DNA of 64,000 nt. It comes from Geomonas anaerohicana. Its GTDB lineage: Bacteria; Desulfobacterota; Desulfuromonadia; Geobacterales; Geobacteraceae. A program made the position numbers and the translations under genes. Position 1 is the stretch's first letter; each line of letters starts with the position of its first letter. This document shows, one piece after another, positions 23,113-31,741 of the stretch. The DNA is taken from assembly GCF_016458305.1 (NCBI RefSeq), contig NZ_JAEMHL010000001.1:310001-374000 (forward strand). Direction: 5' to 3'. The notes beneath the pieces are model-generated. The model was not told where the DNA came from. It worked only from the letters and a program-made list of their open reading frames with translations, and did no database searches.

Positions 23113-25016
23113 CCATGAAGCTCACTACCGATCCGTCCGCGGCGACCCTGTTGCCCATCGCCAAGAAAGAAGGCATTTCCACCGTCTGGGACCGCCACCG
23201 CGCCATGCAGCCGCAGTGCGGCTTCGGCCAGTTGGGTGTCTGCTGCCGCATCTGCTGGAAAGGGCCCTGCCGTATCGATCCGTTCGGGGACGGCCCCCAG
23301 CGCGGCATCTGCGGCGCCGATGCCGACACCATCGTGGCCCGTAACGTGATCCGCATGATCGCGGCCGGTGCCGCCGGGCACTCCGAGCACGGCCGCCACG
23401 TGGCTCTCGCCCTGCAGGGTGTCGCCGAGGGGCGGCTCCCCGCCTGCCAGATCCGTGACGAGGCCAAGCTGCGTGCGGTCGCGGCGAAACTCGGCCTCTG
23501 CACCGAAGGGCAGGACATTCCGGCCATCGCCGCCGCGGTGGCCAAGGCGACCCTGGAGGACTTCCAGAACCAGGACCACGACGCCCCCTGCAACTGGATC
23601 GAGGCCACCCTGACCAAGAAGCGCCTGGAGCGCCTGCAGGCCCTGCACGTGGTGCCGCATAACATCGACGCCGTCATCACCCAGATCATGGGACGCACCC
23701 TGGTCGGCTGCGACGCCGATCCGGTCAACCTCATCCTGGGCGGCATAAAGGGGGCGCTGGCAGACTTCGACGGCATGTGCCTCGCCACCGAGCTTTCCGA
23801 CGCCTTGTTCGGCACGCCGAGCCCGGTTATTACTGCCGCTAACCTTGGCGTCATCAAGCCGGACGCCGTCAACATTGCGGTGCACGGCCACAACCCGCTG
23901 CTGAGCGAAGTCGTCTGCGAGGTCGCCGGGCAGATGGACGAGGAGGCCAGGAAGGCGGGCGCGCCGGCCGGTATCAACATCGTCGGCATCTGCTGCACCG
24001 GCAACGAGGTGATGGTGCGCCATGGCATCCCGCTGGCCGCGAACTACCTCTCCCAGGAGCTGGCCCTGGTCACCGGCGCGGTGGACGCCATGGTGGTCGA
24101 CGTGCAGTGCATCATGCCCTCGGTGAGCGAGATCGGCGCCTGCTTCCACACCGCCGTGATCACCACCATGGCGGAGAACAAGATCCCGGGCGCCACCCAT
24201 GTCGATTTCAAGGAAGAGACGGCCCTGGAAAACGCGCGCCGGATCGTGGCGGCAGCGATCGACGCGTACAAGCGGCGCGACCCGCGTCGGGTCAACATCC
24301 CGGACTTCAAGCAGACCGCCATCGTCGGCTTCGGCGTCGAGTCCGTGGTGGGCGCGCTGGCGACGCTGAACCCGGAAGACCCGCTCCAGCCGCTGATCGA
24401 GAACATCGCCAACGGCAACATCCGCGGCATCGCCCTCTTCGCCGGCTGCAACTCGACCCAGGTGGCGCAGGACAGCAGTTTCGTCACCATGGCCAAGAAG
24501 CTCGCCGCCAACAACGTGCTGCTGCTCGCCACCGGCTGCGGCGCGGGCTCCTTCGCCAAGCACGGCCTGATGACCCAGGAGGCGACGCTGGAATACGCTG
24601 GTGATTCGCTCAAGGCCGTGTTGACCGCCATCGGCACCTCCGCGGGGTTGAACGGCCCGCTGCCCTTGGTGCTGCACATGGGCTCCTGTGTGGACAACAG
24701 CCGTGCCGTACAGGTGGCCGTGGCCGTCGCCGACAAGCTGGGCGTCGATCTCGACCAGCTGCCGCTCGTTGCCTCCGCGCCGGAGGCCATGTCCGAGAAG
24801 GCCGTCGCCATCGGCACCTGGAGCGTCGCCCTCGGTATCCCGACCCATCTCGGCACCATGCCGCAGGTGACCGGCTCCGCCAAGGTCACCGAATTGCTCA
24901 CCCAGACCGCCAAGGACCTCTTGGGTGGCTACTTCCTGGTCGAACTCGATCCCAACCTCGCAGCAGACAAGCTCCTGGAGGTGATTGAGGAGCGGAGGAA
25001 GGGGTTGGGGATCTAG
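23109..25016 (+). CDS. cooS: Anaerobic Ni-Fe-S carbon monoxide dehydrogenase, catalytic subunit
   Basis: Oxidises CO with water to CO2, protons and electrons. The 635-residue protein has all known cluster ligands. The D/B cluster region CGFGQLGVCCRICWKGPC plus GICGA gives Cys37, 45, 46, 49, 54 and 68, each offset by four from R. rubrum. The C-cluster (NiFe4S) residues appear in AVHGHNP, GICCTGNE, DVQCIMPS, FAGCNSTQ, TGCGAG and MGSCVDNSR. The start at 23109 overlaps cooF; a second Met two codons later is possible. No acetyl-CoA synthase subunit is adjacent, which argues for energy or redox use of CO rather than carbon fixation. Confidence 0.96.
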   Translation: MTMKLTTDPSAATLLPIAKKEGISTVWDRHRAMQPQCGFGQLGVCCRICWKGPCRIDPFGDGPQRGICGADADTIVARNVIRMIAAGAAGHSEHGRHVALALQGVAEGRLPACQIRDEAKLRAVAAKLGLCTEGQDIPAIAAAVAKATLEDFQNQDHDAPCNWIEATLTKKRLERLQALHVVPHNIDAVITQIMGRTLVGCDADPVNLILGGIKGALADFDGMCLATELSDALFGTPSPVITAANLGVIKPDAVNIAVHGHNPLLSEVVCEVAGQMDEEARKAGAPAGINIVGICCTGNEVMVRHGIPLAANYLSQELALVTGAVDAMVVDVQCIMPSVSEIGACFHTAVITTMAENKIPGATHVDFKEETALENARRIVAAAIDAYKRRDPRRVNIPDFKQTAIVGFGVESVVGALATLNPEDPLQPLIENIANGNIRGIALFAGCNSTQVAQDSSFVTMAKKLAANNVLLLATGCGAGSFAKHGLMTQEATLEYAGDSLKAVLTAIGTSAGLNGPLPLVLHMGSCVDNSRAVQVAVAVADKLGVDLDQLPLVASAPEAMSEKAVAIGTWSVALGIPTHLGTMPQVTGSAKVTELLTQTAKDLLGGYFLVELDPNLAADKLLEVIEERRKGLGI

Positions 25017-25036
25017 TTTGTACGAGCCCTCGCGTT

Positions 25037-25057
25037 CCCCCCTTGTGAAAGGGGGGG
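25037..25057. repeat. Short hairpin repeat, family C copy 3
   Basis: CCCCCC-TTGTGAAA-GGGGGGG with the CAGGAGGGATTTAGCC tail, shortly after the cooS stop. Confidence 0.7.
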
Positions 25058-25097
25058 CAGGAGGGATTTAGCCGAGGTAGCCACGGCATCCTGCACT

Positions 25098-25130
25098 AAG
25101 GGGACAGGCACCTGGCGGAGCCAGTCCCCT
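25098..25130. repeat. Dispersed palindrome, family A copy 4
   Basis: AAGGGGACAGGC...GCCAGTCCCCT in the cooS-cooC gap; inverted orientation relative to copy 2. Confidence 0.8.
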
Positions 25131-25172
25131 CCTGCGAAAGGAACGAGCGGGAGACATAAGGAGAAACAGAGT

Positions 25173-26078
25173 ATGTGCGACCATCACAACCACGCGCATG
25201 ACCACCACCACGACCTTGACCACCACCACGGTCACCACCATGATCACGGAAATGACCACCATCACCCCCACCTCCATGCCGTGCCTCAGCGCGGGCCGGG
25301 GCTGAAGATCGCCATTACCGGCAAAGGGGGCGTGGGCAAAACGACCTTCGCGAGCCTCCTCTGCCGCGCCTTCGCCAATGACGGCGCCAAGGTGGTGGCG
25401 GTGGACGCCGACCCGGACGCCAACTTCGCGGCGGCGCTCGGTATCCCGGCTGACCGGGCTGCGGAGCTCCAGCCGGTGGCGCGCATGAAGGAACTGGCCG
25501 AGGAGCGCACCGGAGCAAGCGGCGGCTATGGTTCCTTTTTTAAGCTCAACCCGAAGGTGAACGATCTGCCGGAGAAGTTCTGCCTGGAGCACGACGGGGT
25601 GCGCTTTCTCTGGATGGGTACCCTGGAGCAGGGCGGCAGCGGCTGCGCCTGCCCGGAAAGCACCCTGGTGAAGCGCCTGATGGGGCACCTGCTCCTGGAG
25701 CGGGACGAGGTGGTGGTCATGGACATGGAGGCGGGGCTCGAGCACCTTGGGCGCCGCACGGCAGAATCGGTGGACGCCCTGGTGGTCGTGGTGGAGCCGG
25801 GGCAGCGCAGCCTGCAGACGGCCCAGCAGATCATGCGGCTGGCGGCGGATGTCGGCATCGACGAGGTTTACGTGGTCGGGAGCAAGGTGCGCGACGAGGA
25901 AGACCGGCGCCTCATTGAGGAGGCGGTCCCGTCGGAGCGGCTGCTAGGCGCCATCAGCTTTTGCGAAGGGGTGCGCCTCGCGGACCGCGACAACCTGCCC
26001 CCGGACCGGCTTAGCCCGGAGGCGCTCCGGGAGGTGCGGGAGATCAAGGCCCGCCTGCTGCACCTGCGTGCGAAGTAG
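25173..26078 (+). CDS. cooC: CO dehydrogenase nickel-insertion ATPase CooC with His-rich nickel-binding N-terminus
   Basis: A 301-residue maturation factor for the CooS C-cluster. Residues 1-37 hold 19 His and 6 Asp (MCDHHNHAHDHHHDLDHHH...), a metal-storage tail like that of the separate R. rubrum protein CooJ. A MinD/ParA-type ATPase follows, with deviant Walker A KIAITGKGGVGKTTF, switch region VVDMEAGLEHLGR and the nickel-binding CxC in GSGCACPES. AAGGAG at 25158-25163 supports the first ATG, so the His tail is translated. It is last in the CO cluster, 156 bases after cooS with two repeats in between. Ordinary CooC proteins (about 260 residues) lack this tail. Confidence 0.93.
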   Translation: MCDHHNHAHDHHHDLDHHHGHHHDHGNDHHHPHLHAVPQRGPGLKIAITGKGGVGKTTFASLLCRAFANDGAKVVAVDADPDANFAAALGIPADRAAELQPVARMKELAEERTGASGGYGSFFKLNPKVNDLPEKFCLEHDGVRFLWMGTLEQGGSGCACPESTLVKRLMGHLLLERDEVVVMDMEAGLEHLGRRTAESVDALVVVVEPGQRSLQTAQQIMRLAADVGIDEVYVVGSKVRDEEDRRLIEEAVPSERLLGAISFCEGVRLADRDNLPPDRLSPEALREVREIKARLLHLRAK

Positions 26079-26152
26079 TTGCCATTTGCATGACCTTAGG
26101 ACGTCCCCCCTTTTGCAAAGGCTGTGTTAGCCATCCGTGTTGATATTCCCCT

Positions 26153-26334
26153 TGATCTCGTTTGATCTCGTTCCCAAGATCCACCTTGGGAACGCAAAGC
26201 CTCTCCGAAGTTCCAACTTCCCTCGGATGCAAAGCTGGAGCTTTGCGCCATATGGGGTTCCCAAGCTGGAGCTTGGGAACCAGGAAAAGCTGGAGCTTGG
26301 GAACCAGGAAAAGCTGGAGCTTGGGAACCAGGAA
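26153..26334. repeat. Compound palindromic repeat, family B copy 2, with a 24-bp tandem triplication
   Basis: The same series of dyads as 18866-18990 in the same order and orientation. Its last module, AAGCTGGAGCTTGGGAACCA plus GGAA, occurs three times in tandem at 26263, 26287 and 26311. The gap from 26079 to the next gene is otherwise filled by family C and A elements; no gene is seen. Confidence 0.9.
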
Positions 26335-26348
26335 CGGGCCCCCACGTT

Positions 26349-26370
26349 CCCCCCTTTCGCAAAGGGGGGG
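26349..26370. repeat. Short hairpin repeat, family C copy 4
   Basis: CCCCCCTTTCGCAAAGGGGGGG with the CAGGGGGGATTTAGCC tail. A half copy (CCCCCCTTTTGCAAAGG) lies at 26104. Confidence 0.7.
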
Positions 26371-26450
26371 CAGGGGGGATTTAGCCAACGTAGGCAGAGC
26401 ATCCAAGTTGCTTTGGAACGCTGGCTGGGCTGAAAGAAGTGTTTCGCTAG

Positions 26451-26481
26451 AGGGACTGGCACCTAACGGAGCCAGTCCCTT
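26451..26481. repeat. Dispersed palindrome, family A copy 5
   Basis: AGGGACTGGCACC...GGAGCCAGTCCCTT. The ~30 bases upstream (GGCTGGGCTGAAAGAAGTGT) match those before copy 3. Confidence 0.8.
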
Positions 26482-26666
26482 CTGTCATAAATCCCCCGAG
26501 CAGAACCGGAACGGGCCGCACATCGTTTGATGACGGCCTATTTTAGTTTTGATCGGCACCTGTCGAAAAGGAGTACAGCTGTGACCTTGACTTGAGGGAC
26601 AGCTACGGGTATTTTATGCCGAAAGTTGCATATTCGAGAATCTACAAGGTTCTTAAGGGAGGACTC

Positions 26667-27344
26667 TTGCAGCCTACCATCTTGCTCGTAGACGACCTGC
26701 AGATGTTTCTGGAGATCGAGAAGGATTTTTTCAAACATACCGACGTGAAGGTGGTGACGGCGCGCGACGGCGTCGAGGCGCTGGAAGCGGTGAAGCACCA
26801 TAAGCCGGCCCTCGTTTTCATGGATCTGCAGATGCCCAACATGGACGGCGCCAGTTGCTGCAAGGCGATCCGCTCCAACCCCAAGCACGCCGATACGCCG
26901 GTGGTCCTCATCTCTTCCAGCACCGTGGAAAAGGACCGCGATGACAGCTTTGCCGCCGGCTGCAACTATTTCCTCAGCAAACCCGCCGGTCGTGACCGCT
27001 TCCTGGAGATCGCCCGCGAATTCATCCCCGGCATCGATCGCCGCGAAAAACGGCTACCCTGTTCCCTCCCGGCCACCATGCAGCATAACGGTGCCCCCGT
27101 CCCCTGCTCGCTTTACGACCTCGGCGTCGAGGGGGCCTACGTGGTTACCGACATCGCCGCGCGGGCCGGCAACGTGCTGCAACTCTCCTTCACCCTCCCC
27201 GACGGCACCATGGTAGACACCGCCGCCAGGGTGGTCTGGTCCGACGCAAGCGGCAAGAACCGCCCCAAGGGTATCGGCGTCAAGTTCGCCCTGCTCCCAA
27301 AGCCCCTGCGCTCCGCTCTGGCTCAGGCCCTGGAAAACATGTGA
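26667..27344 (+). CDS. Response regulator with C-terminal PilZ-like domain
   Basis: A 225-residue cytoplasmic protein. The receiver domain (residues 1-118) shows ILLVDDLQMF, phospho-Asp in LVFMDLQMP, Ser in LISSST and Lys in LSKPAG. The C-terminal domain (about 130-225) has a PilZ-type RREKR and DLGVEGAYV, the second motif lacking the consensus Ser of (D/N)xSxxG, so c-di-GMP binding is uncertain. Start choice: TTG at 26667 follows AAGGGAGG (26655-26662) by four bases and homology begins right there. The frame stays open upstream to ATG 26592, which has no ribosome-binding site. It is isolated from any kinase gene. Confidence 0.8.
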   Translation: MQPTILLVDDLQMFLEIEKDFFKHTDVKVVTARDGVEALEAVKHHKPALVFMDLQMPNMDGASCCKAIRSNPKHADTPVVLISSSTVEKDRDDSFAAGCNYFLSKPAGRDRFLEIAREFIPGIDRREKRLPCSLPATMQHNGAPVPCSLYDLGVEGAYVVTDIAARAGNVLQLSFTLPDGTMVDTAARVVWSDASGKNRPKGIGVKFALLPKPLRSALAQALENM

Positions 27345-27357
27345 GGCAGATTCCCTT

Positions 27358-27386
27358 TTGACCTGACTGGGGCTAAGTGATATAAA
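27358..27386 (+). promoter_or_regulatory. Sigma-70 promoter of uvrD/pcrA
   Basis: TTGACC (27358-27363), 17-bp spacer, TATAAA (27381-27386). The predicted start is about 45 nt before the ATG at 27440. Confidence 0.78.
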
Positions 27387-27439
27387 TAGGCGCTCGGCAC
27401 TCCGCGGCGCCTAAGCCCCGACAGGCCTTAAGGAAAATC

Positions 27440-29644
27440 ATGAAACTGCTCCACAATCTGAACCCTCCCCAGCAGGAGGCCGTGCTGCACGGCGAGGGAC
27501 CGCTGCTGGTCCTGGCCGGCGCCGGCTCCGGCAAGACCCGCGTCATCGTGCACCGCATCGGCTACCTGATTCACGAGCGCGGCGTCCCCCCCTGGCAGAT
27601 CCTGGCTGTCACCTTCACCAACAAGGCCGCCGGAGAGATGCGCGAGCGCATCCAGCACATGCTGGGTGAGGGGGAAACACCCCTCGTCTCCACCTTCCAT
27701 TCCACCTGCGCCCGCATCCTGAGAAGCGATATCAGGAGCCTGGGCTATGACTCCAACTTCGCCATCTACGACGACAAGGACTGCGAGCGCCTGCTGAAGG
27801 ACTGCGCCGCCGAGATGAACCTGGACGAGAAACGCTACCCGGTGAAGATGCTCGGCAGCGCCATCGACGAGTTCAAGAACCAGGGCATGAGCCCCTTCGA
27901 CGTCCCGGCCGACTCCCCTTACCAGGCGACGCTGGCCCGGGTCTACCGCTGCTACCAGGAGCGCCTGAAGCGCTGCAACGCTGTCGATTTCGGGGACCTG
28001 CTCCTGTTGACGGTGCAGCTCTTCGAGGAGCACAAGGAGGTGCTGGACAAGTACCTGCAGCGCTGGCGCTGGCTCCTCGTTGACGAATACCAGGACACCA
28101 ACCCGGTGCAGTACCGCCTGGTGCAGCTTTTGGCCGGCGCGCGCCAGAACCTCTGCGTGGTCGGCGACGACGACCAGTCCATCTACGGCTGGCGCGGCGC
28201 GGACATCCGCAACATCCTGGAATTCGAGAAGGACTTCCCCGGGGTGAAGGTGGTGAAGCTGGAGCAGAATTACCGCTCCACCAAGACCATACTGGACGGC
28301 GCCTGGCACGTGGTGCAGAAGAACAAGGGGAGAAAGCCCAAGCGTCTCTGGACCGACAACCCCGAGGGGGAGCGCATCGTGTACCGCACCCTCCCCAACG
28401 AGTGGGAGGAGGGGCGCACCGTCTGCCGCGAGATCGAACGCTTTCTGGCCGAGGGGGGCGATCTCTCCGAGGTGGCGGTTTTCTATCGGACCAACGCCCA
28501 GTCCCGCGTCATCGAGGAAGCCCTGGTGGGGGCGCAGATCGCGCACCACATGGTCGGCGGCGTCCGCTTCTATGCGCGACTCGAGATAAAGGACATCCTC
28601 GCTTACCTTAAGGTGCTGGATAACCCTTCCGACGACGTGGCGGTGAAGAGGATCATCAACACGCCGCCGCGCGGCATCGGCAACACCACGGTGCAGAAGA
28701 TCGCCGACTTCGCCAACGAAAAGGGGCTTCCTTTCTACGACGCGATGCTGGAAGGGGCCTATGGGCCGCTGCTCCCGGCCGCGGCGCGCGGCAAGGTGGC
28801 CGCCTTCGTCAACGAGCTGGAGGGGTACAAGACCCTGAGCGAGAAGCTCCCCCTGTCGGAACTCACCGCCGCGGTCATCAACGATTCCGGTTACTACGCC
28901 CGCCTGAAGCTCCAGCGGACCGAGGATGCCCAGGAGCGGATCGACAACCTCCAGGAGCTGGTGACCGCCATGCAGACCTACGAAAGCATGCCGGGCGAGC
29001 ACGGGCTGGCCGATTTCCTGGAGCGGGTGGCATTGGTATCCGACCTGGAGCACGAGGGAGAGGGGAAGAAGGCGTCCGCGACGCTGATGACCCTGCACTC
29101 GGCCAAGGGACTGGAATTCCAGCTGGTGTTCATGATCGGCATGGAGGAAAAGCTTTTCCCCCACGTGCGCGCCCTGGAAAACCCGGATCAGATGGAAGAG
29201 GAAAGAAGGCTCTGCTACGTCGGGATGACCCGCGCCAAGAAGCGCCTGTTCCTCCTGAACGTGCGCCGGCGCCACATCTTCGGCCAGGAGCAGATGAACG
29301 CACCCGCCCGCTTCATTGCCGACATCCCGAAGAACCTTTTGGACAGCGGCGACCTCTGGCAGCGCCCCGAGCCCTCGCGCGACTTTTCCACCGGCCATAA
29401 CCTGGCTTCCCTCTTCGACGAGGAGATCGAACCGGAGTTCGAGGACAACGAGGTGCGCATGGTCCCCGACGACGAGGACGACGGCATCTGGGTGGGGATG
29501 AAGGTACGCCACGCCCAGTTCGGGCCGGGCACCATCAGGAAGATCGAAGGGGAGGGGGACAACCAGAAGGTGATCGTCTGGTTCAACTCTCTCGGCGGCC
29601 CGAAGAAGCTGCTGGTCCGCTTCGCCGGCCTTGAGCGAGCCTGA
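27440..29644 (+). CDS. uvrD: ATP-dependent DNA helicase UvrD/PcrA
   Basis: A 734-residue superfamily 1A 3'-5' helicase used in repair and removal of recombination intermediates. It has Q motif LNPPQQEAV, Walker A LAGAGSGKTRV, TFTNKAAGEMRERI, DEYQDTN, GDDDQSIYGWRGA, QNYRS, TLHSAKGLEF and CYVGMTRAKKRL. The last ~45 residues (VRHAQFGPGTIRKIEGEG) form the Tudor-like C-terminal domain of PcrA/UvrD that contacts RNA polymerase, so Rep is excluded. AAGGAAA precedes ATG. It is probably monocistronic from the promoter at 27358. Confidence 0.94.
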   Translation: MKLLHNLNPPQQEAVLHGEGPLLVLAGAGSGKTRVIVHRIGYLIHERGVPPWQILAVTFTNKAAGEMRERIQHMLGEGETPLVSTFHSTCARILRSDIRSLGYDSNFAIYDDKDCERLLKDCAAEMNLDEKRYPVKMLGSAIDEFKNQGMSPFDVPADSPYQATLARVYRCYQERLKRCNAVDFGDLLLLTVQLFEEHKEVLDKYLQRWRWLLVDEYQDTNPVQYRLVQLLAGARQNLCVVGDDDQSIYGWRGADIRNILEFEKDFPGVKVVKLEQNYRSTKTILDGAWHVVQKNKGRKPKRLWTDNPEGERIVYRTLPNEWEEGRTVCREIERFLAEGGDLSEVAVFYRTNAQSRVIEEALVGAQIAHHMVGGVRFYARLEIKDILAYLKVLDNPSDDVAVKRIINTPPRGIGNTTVQKIADFANEKGLPFYDAMLEGAYGPLLPAAARGKVAAFVNELEGYKTLSEKLPLSELTAAVINDSGYYARLKLQRTEDAQERIDNLQELVTAMQTYESMPGEHGLADFLERVALVSDLEHEGEGKKASATLMTLHSAKGLEFQLVFMIGMEEKLFPHVRALENPDQMEEERRLCYVGMTRAKKRLFLLNVRRRHIFGQEQMNAPARFIADIPKNLLDSGDLWQRPEPSRDFSTGHNLASLFDEEIEPEFEDNEVRMVPDDEDDGIWVGMKVRHAQFGPGTIRKIEGEGDNQKVIVWFNSLGGPKKLLVRFAGLERA

Positions 29645-29699
29645 AAAGCGGTATATAGTTGCCCTGTGTTGCTAATGAAAATATCAAGGAGGCCTCCCC

Positions 29700-30434
29700 A
29701 TGAGAAAACTCGCCGTCTTCATGATAGCCATGATGCTCTTCTCCGGCTGCACCCACTATAAGAGCCAGTATGTTTCCTTCCGTCCCCCAGAGGCGTACCA
29801 GAACCACCTGGAGCAGTCCGGCGTCTCATTGGGCGGCGAGGCGTACGCCACTCCGGAAGCGGCCGAGCAGGCCTTCGGCTTCGATGTCAAGGGGGCCGGC
29901 CTCTTGCCGGTCATGCTGGTCATGGACAACAAGAGCGGCAAAACCCTGGAAATAATGGGCGGCCAGACCTTCCTGGTGGATGAGGGGGGCAACTACTGGC
30001 CGCTGGTCACCAACAAGGTGGCCTTCGACCGGCTGGAAAGCTCGACCCAGTTCGCCTCCTTCTTCGGCAAGGGGGCCGGCAAGGGAGCCCTCCTGGGCGC
30101 CGCGGCGGGCACCATTCTCGGGACCGCGCTGGGCATCGTCTCCGGCAAGAGCGTGGCCTCGTCGTTGGGCAAGGGTGCCGCTATCGGTGCCGCCGGCGGC
30201 GCCATCATCGGTGGCACCCAGGAAGGGACCTCCAACGACCGCGAGAACCGCATCTCGGACGACCTGAGGAGCAAGGGGTTGGAAGGAAAGCTCATTCCGA
30301 CCGACAGCCTCTCCAACGGGTTCATCTTCTTCCCGGGCGAGGCGCCCAGCGCGAAGGAGTTGAGGCTGCAGTGGCGCGAGAAGGAAACCGGCCAGGTTCA
30401 GAAGCTGATCCTGCCGCTTAACGTGCGTAAGTAG
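29700..30434 (+). CDS. Lipoprotein with glycine-zipper region, unknown function
   Basis: A 244-residue envelope protein. The signal peptide ends in the lipobox MLFSGC (Cys19), so it is lipid-anchored; +2 Thr suggests the outer membrane. Residues about 120-165 are a Gly/Ala-rich GxxxG-type zipper (GAGKGALLGAAAGTILGTAL, AIGAAGGAIIGG), which in other lipoproteins inserts into or stacks on membranes. The flanking parts look like small beta domains. AAGGAGG at 29686-29692 is ideally spaced. No neighbour suggests a role. Confidence 0.8.
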   Translation: MRKLAVFMIAMMLFSGCTHYKSQYVSFRPPEAYQNHLEQSGVSLGGEAYATPEAAEQAFGFDVKGAGLLPVMLVMDNKSGKTLEIMGGQTFLVDEGGNYWPLVTNKVAFDRLESSTQFASFFGKGAGKGALLGAAAGTILGTALGIVSGKSVASSLGKGAAIGAAGGAIIGGTQEGTSNDRENRISDDLRSKGLEGKLIPTDSLSNGFIFFPGEAPSAKELRLQWREKETGQVQKLILPLNVRK

Positions 30435-30438
30435 CTGC

Positions 30439-30473
30439 AAGGGGACTGGCTCCGCCAGGTGCCTGTCCCCCTT
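30439..30473. repeat. Dispersed palindrome, family A copy 6
   Basis: AAGGGGACTGGCTCC...GTGCCTGTCCCCCTT, four bases after the lipoprotein stop, followed by TCTTT; a plausible weak terminator. Confidence 0.82.
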
Positions 30474-30537
30474 TCTTTAAACGGGGATAGGGGCTCCATC
30501 GGCCCCTATTCTTTTGTGTGGCCATCTTTCCCATCTT

Positions 30538-30670
30538 TCCCCCCTCCCGACCTCCCCCCTCCGGGGGGAGGAGTTGCGTCCCCACCCTGGAGGGGAGTTG
30601 CGTGCGTCCCACCTGGATGGAGGAGCTGTCTGGTACCCTCCCCCGGAGGGGGAGGGACAGGGAGGGGGAA
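30538..30670. repeat. GC-rich dispersed repeat, family D copy 3
   Basis: CCCCCCTCCCGACCTCCCCC...CCGGGGGGAGGAG, then CCCTCCCCCGGAGGGGGAGG. The two halves are complementary and end about 20 bases before the pdxA ribosome-binding site. Confidence 0.75.
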
Positions 30671-30700
30671 GATCTGTTGCTACAGCTGAAGGAGTTCCCT

Positions 30701-31705
30701 GTGGATAAACCCATCATAGCCGTCACCATGGGTGATCCCTCCGGCATCGGCCCGGAGATCATCGCCGCGGCACTGGCCGACCCCGCCGTTACTAAGCTCT
30801 GTCGCCCGCTGGTCCTCGGCGACCGCGGCGCCATCGAGCGCGGCATCGCCGTGGCGGGCGCCAAGCTCTCCATCGTCTCGGCCCCCGACCTCATCCCTCC
30901 GGCGGACCCGGCCCCGGGCACCCTCTACCTGCGCGAACTCTCCGCCCTCCAACCGGACCAGATGGTGTACGGCAAACCGAGCCCCGCCGGAGGCGACGCC
31001 TGCTACCGCTACATCTGCGAGGCGGCGAGACTGTGCATGGATGGCACGGTGGCGGCCATGGCCACCGCTCCCATCAACAAGGAGTCGCTCAACAGCGCCG
31101 GGCACCATTTCCCCGGGCATACGGAACTGCTGGCGGAGCTGACCGGCGGACACGAGGTGGTGATGATGCTGGCGGGCGACCGGCTCCGGGTCACCCTGGT
31201 GACCATCCACGAGGCGCTGGCCCAGGTGCCGGGACTGGTCACCTTCGACCGCGTCCTCTCCACCATCAGGATCACCAACGACTCGCTGGCACGCTGGTTC
31301 TGCAAGGAGCCGCGACTGGCCGTCCTGGCCCTCAACCCGCATTGCGGCGAGGGGGGCATGTTCGGCGACGAGGAAAGCCGCATCATCACCCCAGCGGTGG
31401 CCGCGGCGCGGGAAGAGGGAATCGACGCGGTGGGGCCGCTCTCCGCCGACACCCTGTTCCACTTCGCCGCCCAGGGGGGCTACGACGCCGTGGTCTGCAT
31501 GTATCACGACCAGGGGCTCATCCCGCTCAAGCTTTTGCACTTCGACGACGGGGTCAACGTCACCCTTGGCCTCCCCATCATCCGGACCTCCGTCGACCAC
31601 GGCACCGCCTACGATCTGGCCGGCACCGGCAAGGCGAGCACCGCCAGCATGAAGGCCGCCCTGGTCATGGCCGCGCAGATGGCGCAGACGGGTTTGGATA
31701 AGTAA
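30701..31705 (+). CDS. pdxA: 4-hydroxythreonine-4-phosphate dehydrogenase
   Basis: Oxidises 4-phosphohydroxy-L-threonine in the DXP-dependent pathway to pyridoxal phosphate. The 334-residue protein has the opening IAVTMGDPSGIGPEI, metal-binding His in HFPGHTELLAELTGG, LNPHCGEGG and MYHDQGLIPLKLL, and ends in the typical TVDHGTAYD-like IRTSVDHGTAYDLAG. GTG at 30701 is chosen because AAGGAG (30689-30694) is six bases away and homology begins at once. The frame is open further upstream but would translate the family D repeat. It is followed closely by the transglycosylase gene. Confidence 0.94.
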   Translation: MDKPIIAVTMGDPSGIGPEIIAAALADPAVTKLCRPLVLGDRGAIERGIAVAGAKLSIVSAPDLIPPADPAPGTLYLRELSALQPDQMVYGKPSPAGGDACYRYICEAARLCMDGTVAAMATAPINKESLNSAGHHFPGHTELLAELTGGHEVVMMLAGDRLRVTLVTIHEALAQVPGLVTFDRVLSTIRITNDSLARWFCKEPRLAVLALNPHCGEGGMFGDEESRIITPAVAAAREEGIDAVGPLSADTLFHFAAQGGYDAVVCMYHDQGLIPLKLLHFDDGVNVTLGLPIIRTSVDHGTAYDLAGTGKASTASMKAALVMAAQMAQTGLDK

Positions 31706-31741
31706 CGTGGTTGAGTGGAATGTACGAAAGGAACCACTGAT

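Noticed and set aside
26263-26334. CRISPR-like short repeats
   Set aside because: Three contiguous 24-bp copies of one palindromic module without spacers; part of a dispersed repeat family.
27428-29512. A long minus-strand open frame opposite uvrD/pcrA (and similar ones opposite priA and the GGDEF gene)
   Set aside because: Shadow frames: they have a composition typical of antisense of GC-rich codons and no domain. The plus-strand genes show complete helicase or cyclase motifs.
30518-30700. Extended N-terminus of PdxA through the family D repeat
   Set aside because: It would translate a palindromic repeat; GTG at 30701 has an ideal ribosome-binding site and coincides with the start of homology.
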